Below, piece after piece: positions 7,093 through 16,678 of a stretch of 64,000 bases of DNA. Below the pieces are notes generated by a model. That model did no database searches, was not told the origin of the DNA, and saw only the letters and a program-made list of their open reading frames with translations. Source of the stretch: Bacteroidales bacterium (GTDB lineage: Bacteria; Bacteroidota; Bacteroidia; Bacteroidales; UBA932); assembly GCA_017428325.1 (NCBI GenBank), contig JAFRRA010000001.1, positions 62,001 through 126,000 on the forward strand, in the 5' to 3' direction. Position numbers and translations under genes: made by a program. Numbering within the stretch: position 1 is the stretch's first letter; each line of letters opens with the position of its first letter.

Positions 7093-8061
7093 TCAGCTGT
7101 CAATCCATTTGAGAAGTCTTTTCAGCCTGCTTTCCGTGCCTTTGCGGGTCTTGCCTTTTATCTCGGCGAAACCAAGGCCGTAAACAGCGGAAACAGTGGA
7201 TATGGAGATGAAGGCCTTGGGATCGACAGCCTTCACTGCCTGCGTGATATCGTTGAGCTGCTGTTTGCGTGCAACCACTATAAGCACCTTGCCTTCCTGC
7301 TTGGAGTACCAGCCCACGCTGTCCAGGGCGGTAACACCCCTGTGCTGCTCTGTCATCAGATTGTCCGCCACTTCCCTGTATTTCTGGGAGAAGATAATTA
7401 TCTGCACGCTCTGCTCGCTGCCGGTCAGTATCAGGTCCACCATATAGGAGAATGCGATAGTGAAGATATAACCCAGAATCACATCGCTGAGATGCTTCTC
7501 AGGCAGGAGGATGATGGAGGCCACTATGATGAAGTCGCTGTACATAAAGACCTTTCCAGGTGAAATGTTCCTGTACTTGTTTATGATAAGGGCAACTATA
7601 TCCGTGCCTCCCGTGCTTCCGTTGCGCTTGAAAATCAGGGCAATGCCGGCTGCACAGAGGAAACCTCCTATTATCGGGTTCACCAGATAGCGGAGAGGAG
7701 CCTGGGGGCTGTCCGGAGGGATGGTGTTAAGGCCCAGGTTGTAAATCCACTCCACGCCAGGAAGTATAGCGAAGAACAAGGTGGACAGGATGATGCTGTA
7801 AATTGTCTTGAAGCCGAATCCGCGGCCCAGAACAATCGTTCCTATGACAAGAAGGGCCGCGTTGATGGTTCCGAAGAAAACAGGAATCGGAATGCCGGTT
7901 GCATAATTGAGCACGGTGCAGAGACCGACCAGTCCTCCGCCAGAAATACCGGTAGGCACAACAAAGGCCTGCCACGAGAAGGTGTATACGAATACGCCTA
8001 TCGTGATCAGGATGTAATCCAGTATCAGTTTCTTGACGGAAACTTTCTTCTTGTCCGGCAT
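7093..8061 (-). CDS. YitT family membrane protein (DUF161/DUF2179), copy 2
   Basis: A 322-residue paralogue of the next gene. Membrane part includes VPTGISGGGLVGLCTVL, GGFLCAAGIALIF and GSTGGTDIVALIINKYRN; the C-terminal DUF2179 domain has HRGVTALDSVGWYS and PKAFISISTVSAVYGLGF, then a basic tail (KGKTRKGTESRLKR). It begins 2 bases after the leuS stop and is followed 2 bases later by copy 1, so the two are made from one transcript and may form a heteromer. YitT proteins often come in several copies in Bacteroidales genomes. Substrate unknown. Confidence 0.85.
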   Translation of the reverse strand: MPDKKKVSVKKLILDYILITIGVFVYTFSWQAFVVPTGISGGGLVGLCTVLNYATGIPIPVFFGTINAALLVIGTIVLGRGFGFKTIYSIILSTLFFAILPGVEWIYNLGLNTIPPDSPQAPLRYLVNPIIGGFLCAAGIALIFKRNGSTGGTDIVALIINKYRNISPGKVFMYSDFIIVASIILLPEKHLSDVILGYIFTIAFSYMVDLILTGSEQSVQIIIFSQKYREVADNLMTEQHRGVTALDSVGWYSKQEGKVLIVVARKQQLNDITQAVKAVDPKAFISISTVSAVYGLGFAEIKGKTRKGTESRLKRLLKWIDS

Positions 8062-8063
8062 AT

Positions 8064-10856
8064 CTAAACCACTATGTTAATTATTCTTCCAGGAACAACG
8101 ATGACTTTCTTCACCGGTCCTGTCAGGTACTTGGCTGTTTCAGGAGCGGCAAGGACAGCCTTCTCGGCATCACCCTTGGAAACGGTCTTGGACAAGGTAA
8201 TCTTGAACCTCGTCTTTCCGTTGAAGGACACCGGATAGTCAAATGTGTCTTCCCTGGTGTATTCCTCGTGGTAAACCGGGAATGCAGCATATGAGATGCT
8301 CTCGCTGTGGCCGCACATCTGCCAGAGCTCCTCGGCGATGTGAGGTGCGAACGGGCTCAAAAGCACTATCATCGGCTCCAGGATCTTGCGCTTGTTGCAC
8401 TTGAGGGCTCCAAGCTCGTTGACGGCAACCATGAATGCGGAGACTGAAGTGTTGTAGGAGAAACTCTCGATATCCGTCTCCACCTTGTGTATGAGCTTAT
8501 GGAGAATCTTCAGTTCTGCAGGAGTCGCCTCGTCATCCGAAAGAGTGAAGTCCTCAAGTCCCTCTCCGCCTCCGAAGAACAGTCTCCAGAACTTCCTCAG
8601 GAAGCGGTGAACACCGTCTATTCCCTTGGTATCCCACGGCTTGCTCATCTCTACAGGGCCGAGGAACATTTCGTAAAGACGCAGGGTGTCTGCTCCATAG
8701 GTGTCGCAGATATTGTCCGGATTAACCACGTTGAACATGGACTTGCTCATCTTCTCGATAGCCCATCCGCAGATGTATTCCCCGTCCTCGAGTATGAATT
8801 CCGCATCCTCGAATTCCGGCCTCCACTTCCTGAACGCCTCGATATCCAGACGGTCGTTGTAAACGATATTCACGTCCACGTGTATTTCCGTAGTGTCGTA
8901 ATTGTCTTTCAGTCCGCAGGAAACGAACGTGTTGGTGTTCTTTACGCGATACACGAAATTTGACCTGCCCTGGATCATTCCCTGGTTGACCAGTTTCTTG
9001 AACGGCTCCTTCTCGCAAACATACCCGAGGTCGTAGAGGAACTTGTTCCAGAATCTTGAGTAGATAAGATGGCCTGTCGCGTGCTCGGTTCCTCCCACAT
9101 AAAGGTCCACATTCCTCCAGTAATGGTCAGCTTCCGTGCTTACCAATGCCTTGTCATTATGAGGGTCCATATATCTCAGATAATAGGCACTGCTGCCTGC
9201 GAATCCAGGCATAGTGCTCTTTTCCAGAGGATAACCCTCATAGGTCCAGTTTTTTGCCCTTGCCAGAGGAGGCTCTCCGCCGGCAGGCTTGAAAGTGTCT
9301 ACCTCCGGAAGCTCGAGCGGCAGGGCGGACTCCGGAAGCGGAGTCGCAATGCCGTCCTTGTAGCAAATCGGGAACGGCTCTCCCCAATATCTCTGGCGGG
9401 AGAAAATAGCATCGCGGAGCCTATAATTTATTGTGCGGTGGCCGATTCCCCTTCTCTCGACTTCCTCTATAGCCGCCGGGATGGCTTCCTTGACGCTCAT
9501 TCCGGAAAGGAATCCGCTGTTTGTCATAATGCCTTCCTTGGCATCGAAACTCTCCTCGGAAACATCGCATCCCTCTATCAGAGGAATAATCTTAAGACCG
9601 AACTTCTTTGCAAAGGCATAGTCTCTGCTGTCGTGAGCCGGGACCGCCATAATCGCGCCTGTTCCGTAGCCGGCCAGAACGTACTCGGCTATCCATACCG
9701 GAACTTTCTCTTCCGTAAACGGATTGACTGCCCAGGAACCTGAGAACACGCCTGTTACAGTTTTTGTCTCGGCGATTCTCTCCCTTTCCGTCTTCTTCTT
9801 GACCTGCCTGATATACTCGTCGACAGCCTCTTTCTGTGATGCGGTCGTAAGCTTCTCCACCCAGTCGCTCTCAGGAGCGACCACCATGAAGGTAACGCCG
9901 AAGACAGTGTCTGCACGGGTGGTGAAGATTTCCATATCGTAGGTGCGGTCGAACTTGCTTCCGTCTGCAGGATCTGGATTGATAACCTTGAACACCATCT
10001 GGGCTCCGTAGGAACGTCCTATCCAGTTGCGCTGCATCTCCTTGAGGGCATCGCTCCACTCCAGACTCTCAAGATCGTCCAGAAGCCTTCCGGCATATGC
10101 GGATACCCTAAGCTGCCACTGCTTCATCTTCTTCTGCTCCACCGGATAGCCTCCGCGAACGGAAAGTCCTTCCTTGACCTCATCGTTTGCCAGCACAGTT
10201 CCAAGAGCCGGGCACCAGTTCACGGAAGTCTCTCCCTGATAGGCTATCCTGTATTGCATAAGTATGTCCGCTTTCTCCTTGTCGGAGAAACCGTTCCACT
10301 CGCTGGCGGTAAATACCGGGACATCTCCGCAGGCGGCCTTGACCTTCTGGTTTCCGTCCTCTTCAAAGCGGGCAACCAGTTCGCTTATTGGTTCTGCTGA
10401 GTCTGATTCAGTGTTGTACCAGCTGTCGAACATCTTCAGGAATGCCCACTGGGTCCACTTGTAATACGGAGGATCGCAAGTCCTGACTTCCCTGTCCCAG
10501 TCAAACGAGAAACCTATCCTGTCCAGCTGGCTGCGGTAACGGTTGATGTTTTCAATCGTTGTCTTGTGAGGATGCTGCCCAGTCTGGATGGCATACTGCT
10601 CGGCAGGAAGGCCGAATGCGTCATATCCCATTGGATGCAGCACATTGAAGCCCTGGAGTCTCTTGTAGCGGGAGTAAATGTCGCTGGCGATATATCCCAG
10701 CGGATGTCCCACGTGCAGTCCCGCCCCAGAAGGATAAGGGAACATATCCAGAACATAATACTTGGGCTTGGAAGGGTCTGTCTTTGCGGCAAACGTCTTG
10801 TTTTCCGCCCAATACATCTGCCATTTGGCTTCAATTTCGTTGAACTTGTAATCCAT
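8064..10856 (-). CDS. leuS: Leucyl-tRNA synthetase
   Basis: A 930-residue class I aminoacyl-tRNA synthetase that charges tRNA-Leu in the cytoplasm. The HIGH-type motif is HVGHPLGY near residue 48-55 and the KMSKS loop is intact near residue 705. The CP1 editing domain is present, with the Thr-rich block [13 protein letters not shown] and the [13 protein letters not shown] block. The protein is longer than the E. coli enzyme (860) mainly through an insert before KMSKS (roughly residues 625-700, containing [20 protein letters not shown]), which is usual in Bacteroidota LeuRS. The C-terminal anticodon-binding and tail regions look complete. It lies inside a tight minus-strand run, 21 bases after the M28/TonB gene. 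Confidence 0.97.
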   Translation of the reverse strand: MDYKFNEIEAKWQMYWAENKTFAAKTDPSKPKYYVLDMFPYPSGAGLHVGHPLGYIASDIYSRYKRLQGFNVLHPMGYDAFGLPAEQYAIQTGQHPHKTTIENINRYRSQLDRIGFSFDWDREVRTCDPPYYKWTQWAFLKMFDSWYNTESDSAEPISELVARFEEDGNQKVKAACGDVPVFTASEWNGFSDKEKADILMQYRIAYQGETSVNWCPALGTVLANDEVKEGLSVRGGYPVEQKKMKQWQLRVSAYAGRLLDDLESLEWSDALKEMQRNWIGRSYGAQMVFKVINPDPADGSKFDRTYDMEIFTTRADTVFGVTFMVVAPESDWVEKLTTASQKEAVDEYIRQVKKKTERERIAETKTVTGVFSGSWAVNPFTEEKVPVWIAEYVLAGYGTGAIMAVPAHDSRDYAFAKKFGLKIIPLIEGCDVSEESFDAKEGIMTNSGFLSGMSVKEAIPAAIEEVERRGIGHRTINYRLRDAIFSRQRYWGEPFPICYKDGIATPLPESALPLELPEVDTFKPAGGEPPLARAKNWTYEGYPLEKSTMPGFAGSSAYYLRYMDPHNDKALVSTEADHYWRNVDLYVGGTEHATGHLIYSRFWNKFLYDLGYVCEKEPFKKLVNQGMIQGRSNFVYRVKNTNTFVSCGLKDNYDTTEIHVDVNIVYNDRLDIEAFRKWRPEFEDAEFILEDGEYICGWAIEKMSKSMFNVVNPDNICDTYGADTLRLYEMFLGPVEMSKPWDTKGIDGVHRFLRKFWRLFFGGGEGLEDFTLSDDEATPAELKILHKLIHKVETDIESFSYNTSVSAFMVAVNELGALKCNKRKILEPMIVLLSPFAPHIAEELWQMCGHSESISYAAFPVYHEEYTREDTFDYPVSFNGKTRFKITLSKTVSKGDAEKAVLAAPETAKYLTGPVKKVIVVPGRIINIVV

Positions 10857-10877
10857 TGTATATTAAACTGTTTTAGT

Positions 10878-12245
10878 CTATCTGTTGAATCCCACTTTCG
10901 TGCCCTGGGCCAGCTTGAACTCAATTGCTATGGATATCTTCACCGGAACATTCCTTCCGTTGAGCTGGGCCGGAGTCCATTTCGGAGATGCCTTGAGCAC
11001 CTTTATAACTTCCTTGTCTATGTCGTCGCTGAGGCTGCCTGTTATCCTGATGTCCTTAACCTTTCCGTTTTTGTCCACCACAAATTCGGCAACCTCGGTT
11101 CCTTCTGTATGAGAGGCGATTGCGCTATCCGGATATTTGACATAGTGATATACCCAGTCCTTGAGGAATGTCCTCTCGTCTCCCTTCAGGAAGGATGCCC
11201 TGCGGTCCACTTCCAGCTGGCTGTATACCCTGTCTGAAGAATCATCCGTCTCTGAAGTCTCCGTCTTTTCGAAACTGTCCTTGCCGGCAAGGGTCAGGGC
11301 ATATGAATAGATGAACTCCACTGCCTGTGAAAGCTGCACATAGTCAAGCATCTGCGGAGTGTCATGGATTGTTCCCCTGATCGGGCTGTTACCGGTTGTA
11401 AAAAGCGTAAACGGAATATCCTCCGAGTGGAAGTTGCGGTAGTCTGCCGGCAGAGGTTCCTCTTCCGCAATCTTAACGGAAAGGGAGAAAGGACGCTCCG
11501 CCACCGTGAATATGTCTTTGAGTATATCCTTGTCCGGCAGGCCTATGAACGCCTGGAAAGTGTTCGGTCCGCTGTCTCTTCCTATGGAGTTGACATCCAC
11601 CATAAAGCGGATCTTGTCCTTGTCTGCGAACGAACGGTTCAGGAAATACCAGCTGCCCGCCTGGGAGAAACCGCCAGCTCCGAAGAAAGCGAAGATTACC
11701 GAGCGGCGGAACATAAACTTGTTCTCGGCGACCATCCTGGCCACCTGCATGAGGGCGGCTGTCCCGCTGGCATTGGAGTATGCGCCAGGAAGAATCCTTT
11801 CCTGCTTCACTCCGTTTACCGTAAGGCTCTCGTATCCCGGGCCGTCCATCTGGGTTCCCAGAAGTATGAACTCCCCTTTCAGGTTCGGGTCATAGCCAGG
11901 GATTATCCCAACAATATTCCTGGAATAAAGCGTGTCTCCCGTTACCGGATTCGCAATGCCGAAATCGTCTCCCGTATCCGGAGAAAGCATCATGCCCCCT
12001 ATGCTCTGCATAAAGTCATAGATATGCTTTGCCACAAGCTTTTCCCCATCGCTTCCGGCTCCACGCCCTTTCATCGCGGAGGAAGTGAGATATCCCACTT
12101 CCTTTTTCAGGGAGTCCTCTATATTTTTCAGCGATGAAGGGGCGGTTCCGCCTATTTTCTGGGCGACTGCAAAATCAGCACTGCCTGCAACAAGGATGCA
12201 TGCAATGCCAAAAACTATTTTTCGGATACGGTTCATTCTCAACAT
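10878..12245 (-). CDS. M28-like pseudo-peptidase fused to a TonB C-terminal domain
   Basis: A 455-residue exported protein. Signal peptide: RKIVFGIACILVAGSADFAV then AQ. Residues about 40-325 follow the M28 aminopeptidase fold: ILLGTQMDGPG, PGAYSNASGTAALMQVAR, VIFAFFGAGGFSQAGS, MVDVNSIGR, IPFTLFTTG. The zinc and catalytic residues of the family are missing at each place: the usual AHYD reads TQMD, the bridging Asp of GADDNASG is Ser, the catalytic EE is GG, and the SDHYPF His is Tyr. Residues about 350-455 are a TonB C-terminal domain (VAEFVVDKNGKVKDI, WTPAQLNGRNVPVKIS). There is no proline-rich spanning region. The ATG at 12245 follows the gcvT stop by 3 bases; a TTG lies one codon before. 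Probably a non-enzymatic periplasmic binding or envelope protein; role unknown. Confidence 0.7.
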   Translation of the reverse strand: MLRMNRIRKIVFGIACILVAGSADFAVAQKIGGTAPSSLKNIEDSLKKEVGYLTSSAMKGRGAGSDGEKLVAKHIYDFMQSIGGMMLSPDTGDDFGIANPVTGDTLYSRNIVGIIPGYDPNLKGEFILLGTQMDGPGYESLTVNGVKQERILPGAYSNASGTAALMQVARMVAENKFMFRRSVIFAFFGAGGFSQAGSWYFLNRSFADKDKIRFMVDVNSIGRDSGPNTFQAFIGLPDKDILKDIFTVAERPFSLSVKIAEEEPLPADYRNFHSEDIPFTLFTTGNSPIRGTIHDTPQMLDYVQLSQAVEFIYSYALTLAGKDSFEKTETSETDDSSDRVYSQLEVDRRASFLKGDERTFLKDWVYHYVKYPDSAIASHTEGTEVAEFVVDKNGKVKDIRITGSLSDDIDKEVIKVLKASPKWTPAQLNGRNVPVKISIAIEFKLAQGTKVGFNR

Positions 12246-12248
12246 CAA

Positions 12249-13355
12249 TTATCCCTTATAGAACGGAGGTCTTACCACAACAGCCTTGAGAAGCCTGTCG
12301 CGTACCTTGATATAAATCTCAGTGTCAAGTTTGTACAAAGGAGCCTCCACATAGCCCATTCCGATAGCACGGGCGCAGCATGGGGTCATGCTTCCGCTGG
12401 TGACATTGCCGATTACCCTGCCCTCAGCATTGCAGATCTCATAGCCGTGACGAGGAACTCCCCTGTCTATCAGTTCAAATCCGCATAGCCTTCTCTTCAG
12501 GCCCTCGGCCTTCTGCTTGAGCATATAGTCCTTGTCCACAAAGTCTCCCTTTACATCGTTGAACTTGGTTATCCAGCCCAGGTTTGCCTCCAGTGGAGAG
12601 TGGTCGTCGTCGATGTCGTTTCCGTAGAGGCAGAAGCCCATCTCCAGACGGAGAGTGTCGCGGCATCCCAGTCCTGCAGGAACTATGTTGAATTCCTTTC
12701 CTGCCTGGAAGATTGCGTCAAATATCTTGAGAGCATCCTCGTTCTTCATATACACCTCGCATCCGCCTGCTCCGGTATATCCTGTGGTTGAAAGTATTAC
12801 ATCCTTCACTCCGGCAACTTCCATAATCTTGAAAGTGTAGTATTCCATTCCAAGGACATCCTCCTTGCAGAGTTTCTGCATTACCTTCATCGCATTCGGG
12901 CCCTGGACCGCCAGCTGGCTGACCTGGTCTGAAATGTTGCAGAAATCAACTCCAGGAGTCAGTCCGAACTTAGGTGCATACTGGCAAAGGTGTGCAAAGT
13001 CCTTGTCTATGTTGGCTGCGTTAGGAACCAGCATATAGCTTTCCGGATTGATACAGTAAACCAGAAGGTCATCCACGATTCCGCCCTTTCCGTTAGGAAG
13101 GCAGGAGTACTGGACCTTTCCAGGGAACAGCACGGAAGCGTCGTTGCTAGTAACATACTGTATGAACTTGAGTGCGTTAGGGCCCTTTACGGTGAACTCT
13201 CCCATATGGGAAACGTCAAATACGCCGACGCTCTGCCTTACGGCCAGGTGCTCTGCCCTGATGCCCGTATATTCCAGAGGCATGTTGAATCCTGCAAACG
13301 GAACCATCTTGGCTCCAAGCTCAATGTGTTTCTGAGTATAAGCTGTTGTCTTCAT
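12249..13355 (-). CDS. gcvT: Glycine cleavage system T protein (aminomethyltransferase)
   Basis: A 368-residue cytoplasmic enzyme that moves the aminomethyl carbon from the H-protein to tetrahydrofolate in glycine breakdown. Motifs include [16 protein letters not shown] at the N-terminus, [10 protein letters not shown] near residue 45-55, [31 protein letters not shown] and [13 protein letters not shown], with a C-terminal GCVT_C domain ([20 protein letters not shown]). Length is normal. The other cleavage genes (gcvH, gcvP) are not in the window. It heads the minus-strand run into the M28/TonB gene, leuS and two yitT genes; the tight packing suggests cotranscription rather than shared function. 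Confidence 0.96.
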   Translation of the reverse strand: MKTTAYTQKHIELGAKMVPFAGFNMPLEYTGIRAEHLAVRQSVGVFDVSHMGEFTVKGPNALKFIQYVTSNDASVLFPGKVQYSCLPNGKGGIVDDLLVYCINPESYMLVPNAANIDKDFAHLCQYAPKFGLTPGVDFCNISDQVSQLAVQGPNAMKVMQKLCKEDVLGMEYYTFKIMEVAGVKDVILSTTGYTGAGGCEVYMKNEDALKIFDAIFQAGKEFNIVPAGLGCRDTLRLEMGFCLYGNDIDDDHSPLEANLGWITKFNDVKGDFVDKDYMLKQKAEGLKRRLCGFELIDRGVPRHGYEICNAEGRVIGNVTSGSMTPCCARAIGMGYVEAPLYKLDTEIYIKVRDRLLKAVVVRPPFYKG

Positions 13356-13380
13356 ATAATTTATCGTTGATTTTTAATTG

Positions 13381-13899
13381 TCATTTTTTCTTCCACACCC
13401 AGGCATCCGGGGCTTTCTGATGTGCCTGATAGAGTGCGGCCCTGGCTTCTTCAAGAGTTGCATATCCGCCAATGGCCACATACTTCAGCCCGTTGCCGGA
13501 AAATGCGAACGGGGTTTCAAGGATCCCTTCGTGCTGCCTGAAGCTTGCCTTGACCAGCTCGTCTGTCTTGAAGGCTCCAACGATTATGTAATAGGTCTTG
13601 TCGAGATTTGATCGCGGAGTAAGATTCAGGCCGGAAGACGCTGTCTCGGGTTTCTGAACCTCAGACTTGGAAGGCACGGGTTCAGGAGAAACCTGCTGCA
13701 AAGTGGAATCTGCGGCAACAAGGCTGTCAGCCACAGCTGCAGCGGCCTTCTCTGCCGCCTCTTTTTGGGCAATCAGCTCCTTCTTCTTTGCAATATCTTC
13801 GGATGTAGGCATATCCAGCTTTGCCCTTATCCAGTCGCAACCAGTGGTCAAAGCCATTGTCAGTGCCAAAACGGCAAGAATTTTCCTGTCCATATTCAT
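13381..13899 (-). CDS. SPOR-domain lipoprotein
   Basis: A 172-residue exported lipoprotein. The start at 13899 opens a short signal (MNMDRKILAVLALTMALTTG) with a Cys right after, a clear lipobox. A Lys/Glu/Ala-rich helical linker (KKKELIAQKEAAEKAAAA) follows, then a SPOR fold at about residues 100-172 (KTYYIIVGAFKTDELVKA, GLKYVAIGGYATLEEARAAL). SPOR domains bind denuded peptidoglycan at division sites. An upstream in-frame extension exists but would overlap the TonB-C gene and lacks a signal, so it was not used. It precedes gcvT by 25 bases on the same strand. Confidence 0.85.
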   Translation of the reverse strand: MNMDRKILAVLALTMALTTGCDWIRAKLDMPTSEDIAKKKELIAQKEAAEKAAAAVADSLVAADSTLQQVSPEPVPSKSEVQKPETASSGLNLTPRSNLDKTYYIIVGAFKTDELVKASFRQHEGILETPFAFSGNGLKYVAIGGYATLEEARAALYQAHQKAPDAWVWKKK

Positions 13900-13942
13900 A
13901 CAATGTATAAATCGGACAAATTTAACAAAAAATAATCTATGA

Positions 13943-14473
13943 TTACCTGTTATAGTAGGGACTCGTAACGTTGCTTGGAGAAACGCCGCGGTACGTGTTG
14001 CCCCAGTTGTAACTCCGGCCAGTGTTCCGGTTGCCGTCATTAAGATTGCGGAATTCAATTATCAGAGGCACTATCACACTGTATTCAATGGGTTTGCCAT
14101 CCACTTTGGCCGGTGTCATGTGCTTTTTGCGGACAAAATCGCGGCATTTCACAATAATTTGCCTGTCAAGATAATCGGATCCCGTAGAATTGAGAATCTC
14201 GACTTTCTTAAGCGCTCCGGTTTCCTTGATTGTAATCTTTATCTCCGACTCGTAAAATACGGTTTCAGCCGCCCTTGTTAAAGAACGGATAGATTGTTCT
14301 ATATACTGCTTAACTGCATACTGGAAGAGCTGGCCTTTATACAGAGGCTGTGAAACATACACGTCTTCACCGATTTCCTCCACATCCTGAGCCTGTAAAA
14401 TCACCGGACAGAGAGCAAACAGCACAGTCAGCGCAAGAGCCCTTAATCCTTGTATTGACTTAAATATTCTCAT
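13943..14473 (-). CDS. Free-standing TonB C-terminal domain protein
   Basis: A 176-residue exported protein. Signal peptide from the ATG at 14473 (MRIFKSIQGLRALALTVLFA...) ends near LQAQ. The mature part has a helical region (QYAVKQYIEQSIRSLTRAAE) and then a TonB C-terminal-like fold: SEIKITIKETGALKKVEIL, YLDRQIIVKCRDFV, KHMTPAKVDGKPIEYSVIVP. It has neither the inner membrane anchor nor the Pro-rich spacer of true TonB, and the tail is Asn/Gly/Tyr-rich. It is therefore unlikely to transmit proton-motive force on its own. Lies 43 bases upstream of the SPOR lipoprotein, possibly cotranscribed; divergent from the CapA-like gene. Confidence 0.7.
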   Translation of the reverse strand: MRIFKSIQGLRALALTVLFALCPVILQAQDVEEIGEDVYVSQPLYKGQLFQYAVKQYIEQSIRSLTRAAETVFYESEIKITIKETGALKKVEILNSTGSDYLDRQIIVKCRDFVRKKHMTPAKVDGKPIEYSVIVPLIIEFRNLNDGNRNTGRSYNWGNTYRGVSPSNVTSPYYNR

Positions 14474-14490
14474 CGGATATCCGTTAAACT

Positions 14491-14524
14491 TTTGCAAGTT
14501 AAGAAAAGATTTGAATTATCTTTG
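14491..14524 (+). promoter_or_regulatory. Promoter of the CapA-like/phoH pair
   Basis: TTTG at 14491-14494 and TATCTTTG at 14517-14524, 22 bases apart, slightly longer than the usual 19. The -7 box ends only 4 bases before the ATG at 14529, so transcription may begin at or near the start codon (leaderless message). Confidence 0.5.
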
Positions 14525-14528
14525 AAGT

Positions 14529-15713
14529 ATGAAGAAACTATGGATTGCAGCACTGCTGCTTTGCGGGATTGCATCCCATGCTCAGCAGATCAATATAGGC
14601 CCCCTGCCAAAGGCAAGGCCGTTCGGGGATGTGGACTTCTTCCTTCACCAGGATACTGTAACCATTTCCTTTACCGGAGACGTGATGCAGCACGGGGCAC
14701 AGATTAACTCAGCACTTAAGCAGGGAGGAGGAAAGCATTACAACTATGTAAACGCCTTCAAGTACACAGCCCCGCTTTTCAGGCAGGCGGACTTTATGGT
14801 TGCCAATATGGAGTTTACGGTAGGCACCAAGCCATACACGGGATATCCTTGCTTCTCCGCCCCGAAGGCAATCGCCGAGGCGGCAAAAAGGAGCGGAATA
14901 GACCTTTTCCTTATGGCCAACAACCATATCTGCGACAAGGGTGCGACAGGTTTCAAGAACACGATTGCAGCATATTCTGAACTCCAGATGCCTACTCTGG
15001 GAGCCTACCGCAACAAAAGGCAGGCGGACACTTCTTCAGTTATCCTGGTGGAACTCAAGGGAATGAAGTTCGCCCTATTCAACTACACATATGACACCAA
15101 CGGACTGCCTGTCCCAGAGCCTTATTACGTGAACCTTCAGGACAGTACCGAAATCAAGAGGAATATCAGGAGAGCCAAGGACCTGGGAGCGGATATCATC
15201 ATTGCCCTGCCACACTGGGGTATAGAATATGTGCTTGAACCCGTCGCCGAGCAAAAACAGTATGCAAAGATGATGTTCAGGGAAGGAGTCAACGCCATAA
15301 TCGGCGGGCATCCCCACGTTCCGGAAGAAGGCTACATATATGTAAAACGGCATCAGGGACCAATGGCAAAAGACAGTGTGGAGAGGATTGTCTTCTACTC
15401 CATGGGCAACTACATCTCCAACATGACCCGTAGCGGATGGACCTCCACCGGAATGCTCATAACCCTCTCGTTCACAAGAGACCGCTCAAGTGGCAAGGTC
15501 AAGATGCTAATGCCTGAATGGAAATATCTCTGGTGCTTCAGGCCGGGACAGTACACAGAAGACTACAGCGTGGTTCCGATAGAGGAATTCCTCTCTTCCG
15601 AGGATTTCCGCCAGGGAGGCAGGACACCTGAACAGAAGCAGGCCTTCAAGGCCCTTGAAGACTTCCGTCAGCAGATAATAAAAAGAGACCTGATCAAGGT
15701 TGTATACAGATAG
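14529..15713 (+). CDS. CapA family exported metallophosphatase-like protein
   Basis: A 394-residue exported protein of the CapA/PgsA family. The signal peptide is MKKLWIAALLLCGIASHAQQ. The calcineurin-like metallophosphatase fold shows in VTISFTGDVMQHGAQ, FMVANMEFTVG, LFLMANNHICDKG, IIALPHWGIEY, IIGGHPHVPE and VFYSMGNYISN, supplying the Asp, Asn and His metal ligands. In poly-gamma-glutamate systems CapA works with CapB and CapC, but none is nearby, so a poly-glutamate role is not supported here. Bacteroidota often carry lone copies. It is followed after 6 bases by phoH. Confidence 0.85.
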   Translation: MKKLWIAALLLCGIASHAQQINIGPLPKARPFGDVDFFLHQDTVTISFTGDVMQHGAQINSALKQGGGKHYNYVNAFKYTAPLFRQADFMVANMEFTVGTKPYTGYPCFSAPKAIAEAAKRSGIDLFLMANNHICDKGATGFKNTIAAYSELQMPTLGAYRNKRQADTSSVILVELKGMKFALFNYTYDTNGLPVPEPYYVNLQDSTEIKRNIRRAKDLGADIIIALPHWGIEYVLEPVAEQKQYAKMMFREGVNAIIGGHPHVPEEGYIYVKRHQGPMAKDSVERIVFYSMGNYISNMTRSGWTSTGMLITLSFTRDRSSGKVKMLMPEWKYLWCFRPGQYTEDYSVVPIEEFLSSEDFRQGGRTPEQKQAFKALEDFRQQIIKRDLIKVVYR

Positions 15714-15719
15714 ACATTT

Positions 15720-16676
15720 ATGGCAGAAAAAAAGATTCAGCTTCAGAACATAGATCCTATAGATATCTATGGAATCAACGACCGGATAATCAATCACCTT
15801 TGCTCCTATTTCCCTGACCTTAAGGTTACTCCTAGAGACAGCACCATAAAGCTAAAGGGTACCTACAAGGATATGGACAACTTCCAGAACGCCATTGAAG
15901 CGCTGACAAAGATAAGGATGCACAAAAGGCATCTGAACACTGATGACGTGGACAGCATTTTCATTGCCAAGACGGACAGGAAGACAAAGGAAGCCAAACC
16001 AGCCGTAATGTCCCAGGACCAGAAAGACATGATAGTGATGGGTCAGAACGGAAAGGTTATTTCCGCAAGGACCAAACACCAGAAACAACTTGTCAAGGAT
16101 TATGAAAAACATGATCTGGTATTTGCCCTCGGGCCTGCCGGAACCGGAAAGACATACACCGCTATCGCTTTGGCGGTAAGGGCTTTGCAGAACAAGGAAG
16201 TCAGGCGTCTGATCCTTACCCGCCCTGCTGTGGAAGCCGGAGAAAGACTGGGATTCCTGCCGGGAGACCTGAAGGAAAAGCTGGATCCGTATCTGCAGCC
16301 GCTTTACGATGCGCTGGGAGACATGATAGCCCAGTCCAAGCTCAAGGAACTGATGGAGGAAGGCATAATCCAGATTGCTCCGCTGGCCTATATGAGAGGA
16401 AGAACCCTGGAAAACGCATTCGTGATCCTGGACGAGGCCCAGAACACATCACTCGGACAACTTAAGATGTTCCTTACACGTATGGGCAACAATTCCAAGT
16501 TCATCGTAACCGGAGACATGACCCAGATAGACCTCCCGAACAAGGAGGACTCAGGCCTTGAGAAAGGTATCAGGCTACTGGGCAAAATCAAAGGGATAGC
16601 GGTAATAAACTTCGGAGTTGAAGATATTGTCCGCCATCCCCTCGTCAGTAAAATCGTCTCGGCCTTCGAGAAATAA
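15720..16676 (+). CDS. phoH: PhoH family ATPase
   Basis: A 318-residue cytoplasmic P-loop ATPase of the PhoH (YbeZ) family, linked in other bacteria to RNA and ribosome maintenance with YbeY. Walker A is GPAGTGKTYTAIALAV near residue 140-155, Walker B is AFVILDEAQNTS near 235-245, and the downstream sensor GDMTQIDLP is present. The N-terminal 110 residues hold the small nucleic-acid-binding region typical of the family (DLKVTPRDSTIKLKGTY). Length is normal. Six bases after the CapA-like gene, so cotranscribed. Convergent with the D-aminoacylase gene (2-base gap). Confidence 0.93.
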   Translation: MAEKKIQLQNIDPIDIYGINDRIINHLCSYFPDLKVTPRDSTIKLKGTYKDMDNFQNAIEALTKIRMHKRHLNTDDVDSIFIAKTDRKTKEAKPAVMSQDQKDMIVMGQNGKVISARTKHQKQLVKDYEKHDLVFALGPAGTGKTYTAIALAVRALQNKEVRRLILTRPAVEAGERLGFLPGDLKEKLDPYLQPLYDALGDMIAQSKLKELMEEGIIQIAPLAYMRGRTLENAFVILDEAQNTSLGQLKMFLTRMGNNSKFIVTGDMTQIDLPNKEDSGLEKGIRLLGKIKGIAVINFGVEDIVRHPLVSKIVSAFEK

Positions 16677-16678
16677 TC

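Noticed and set aside
11364-12137. A 257-residue plus-strand frame opposite the M28/TonB gene
   Set aside because: Shadow; the minus-strand protein has a signal peptide and two recognisable domains.
14529-15713. CapA-like gene as part of a poly-gamma-glutamate capsule locus
   Set aside because: No capB, capC or ligase-type gene nearby; lone copies are common and the neighbour is phoH.
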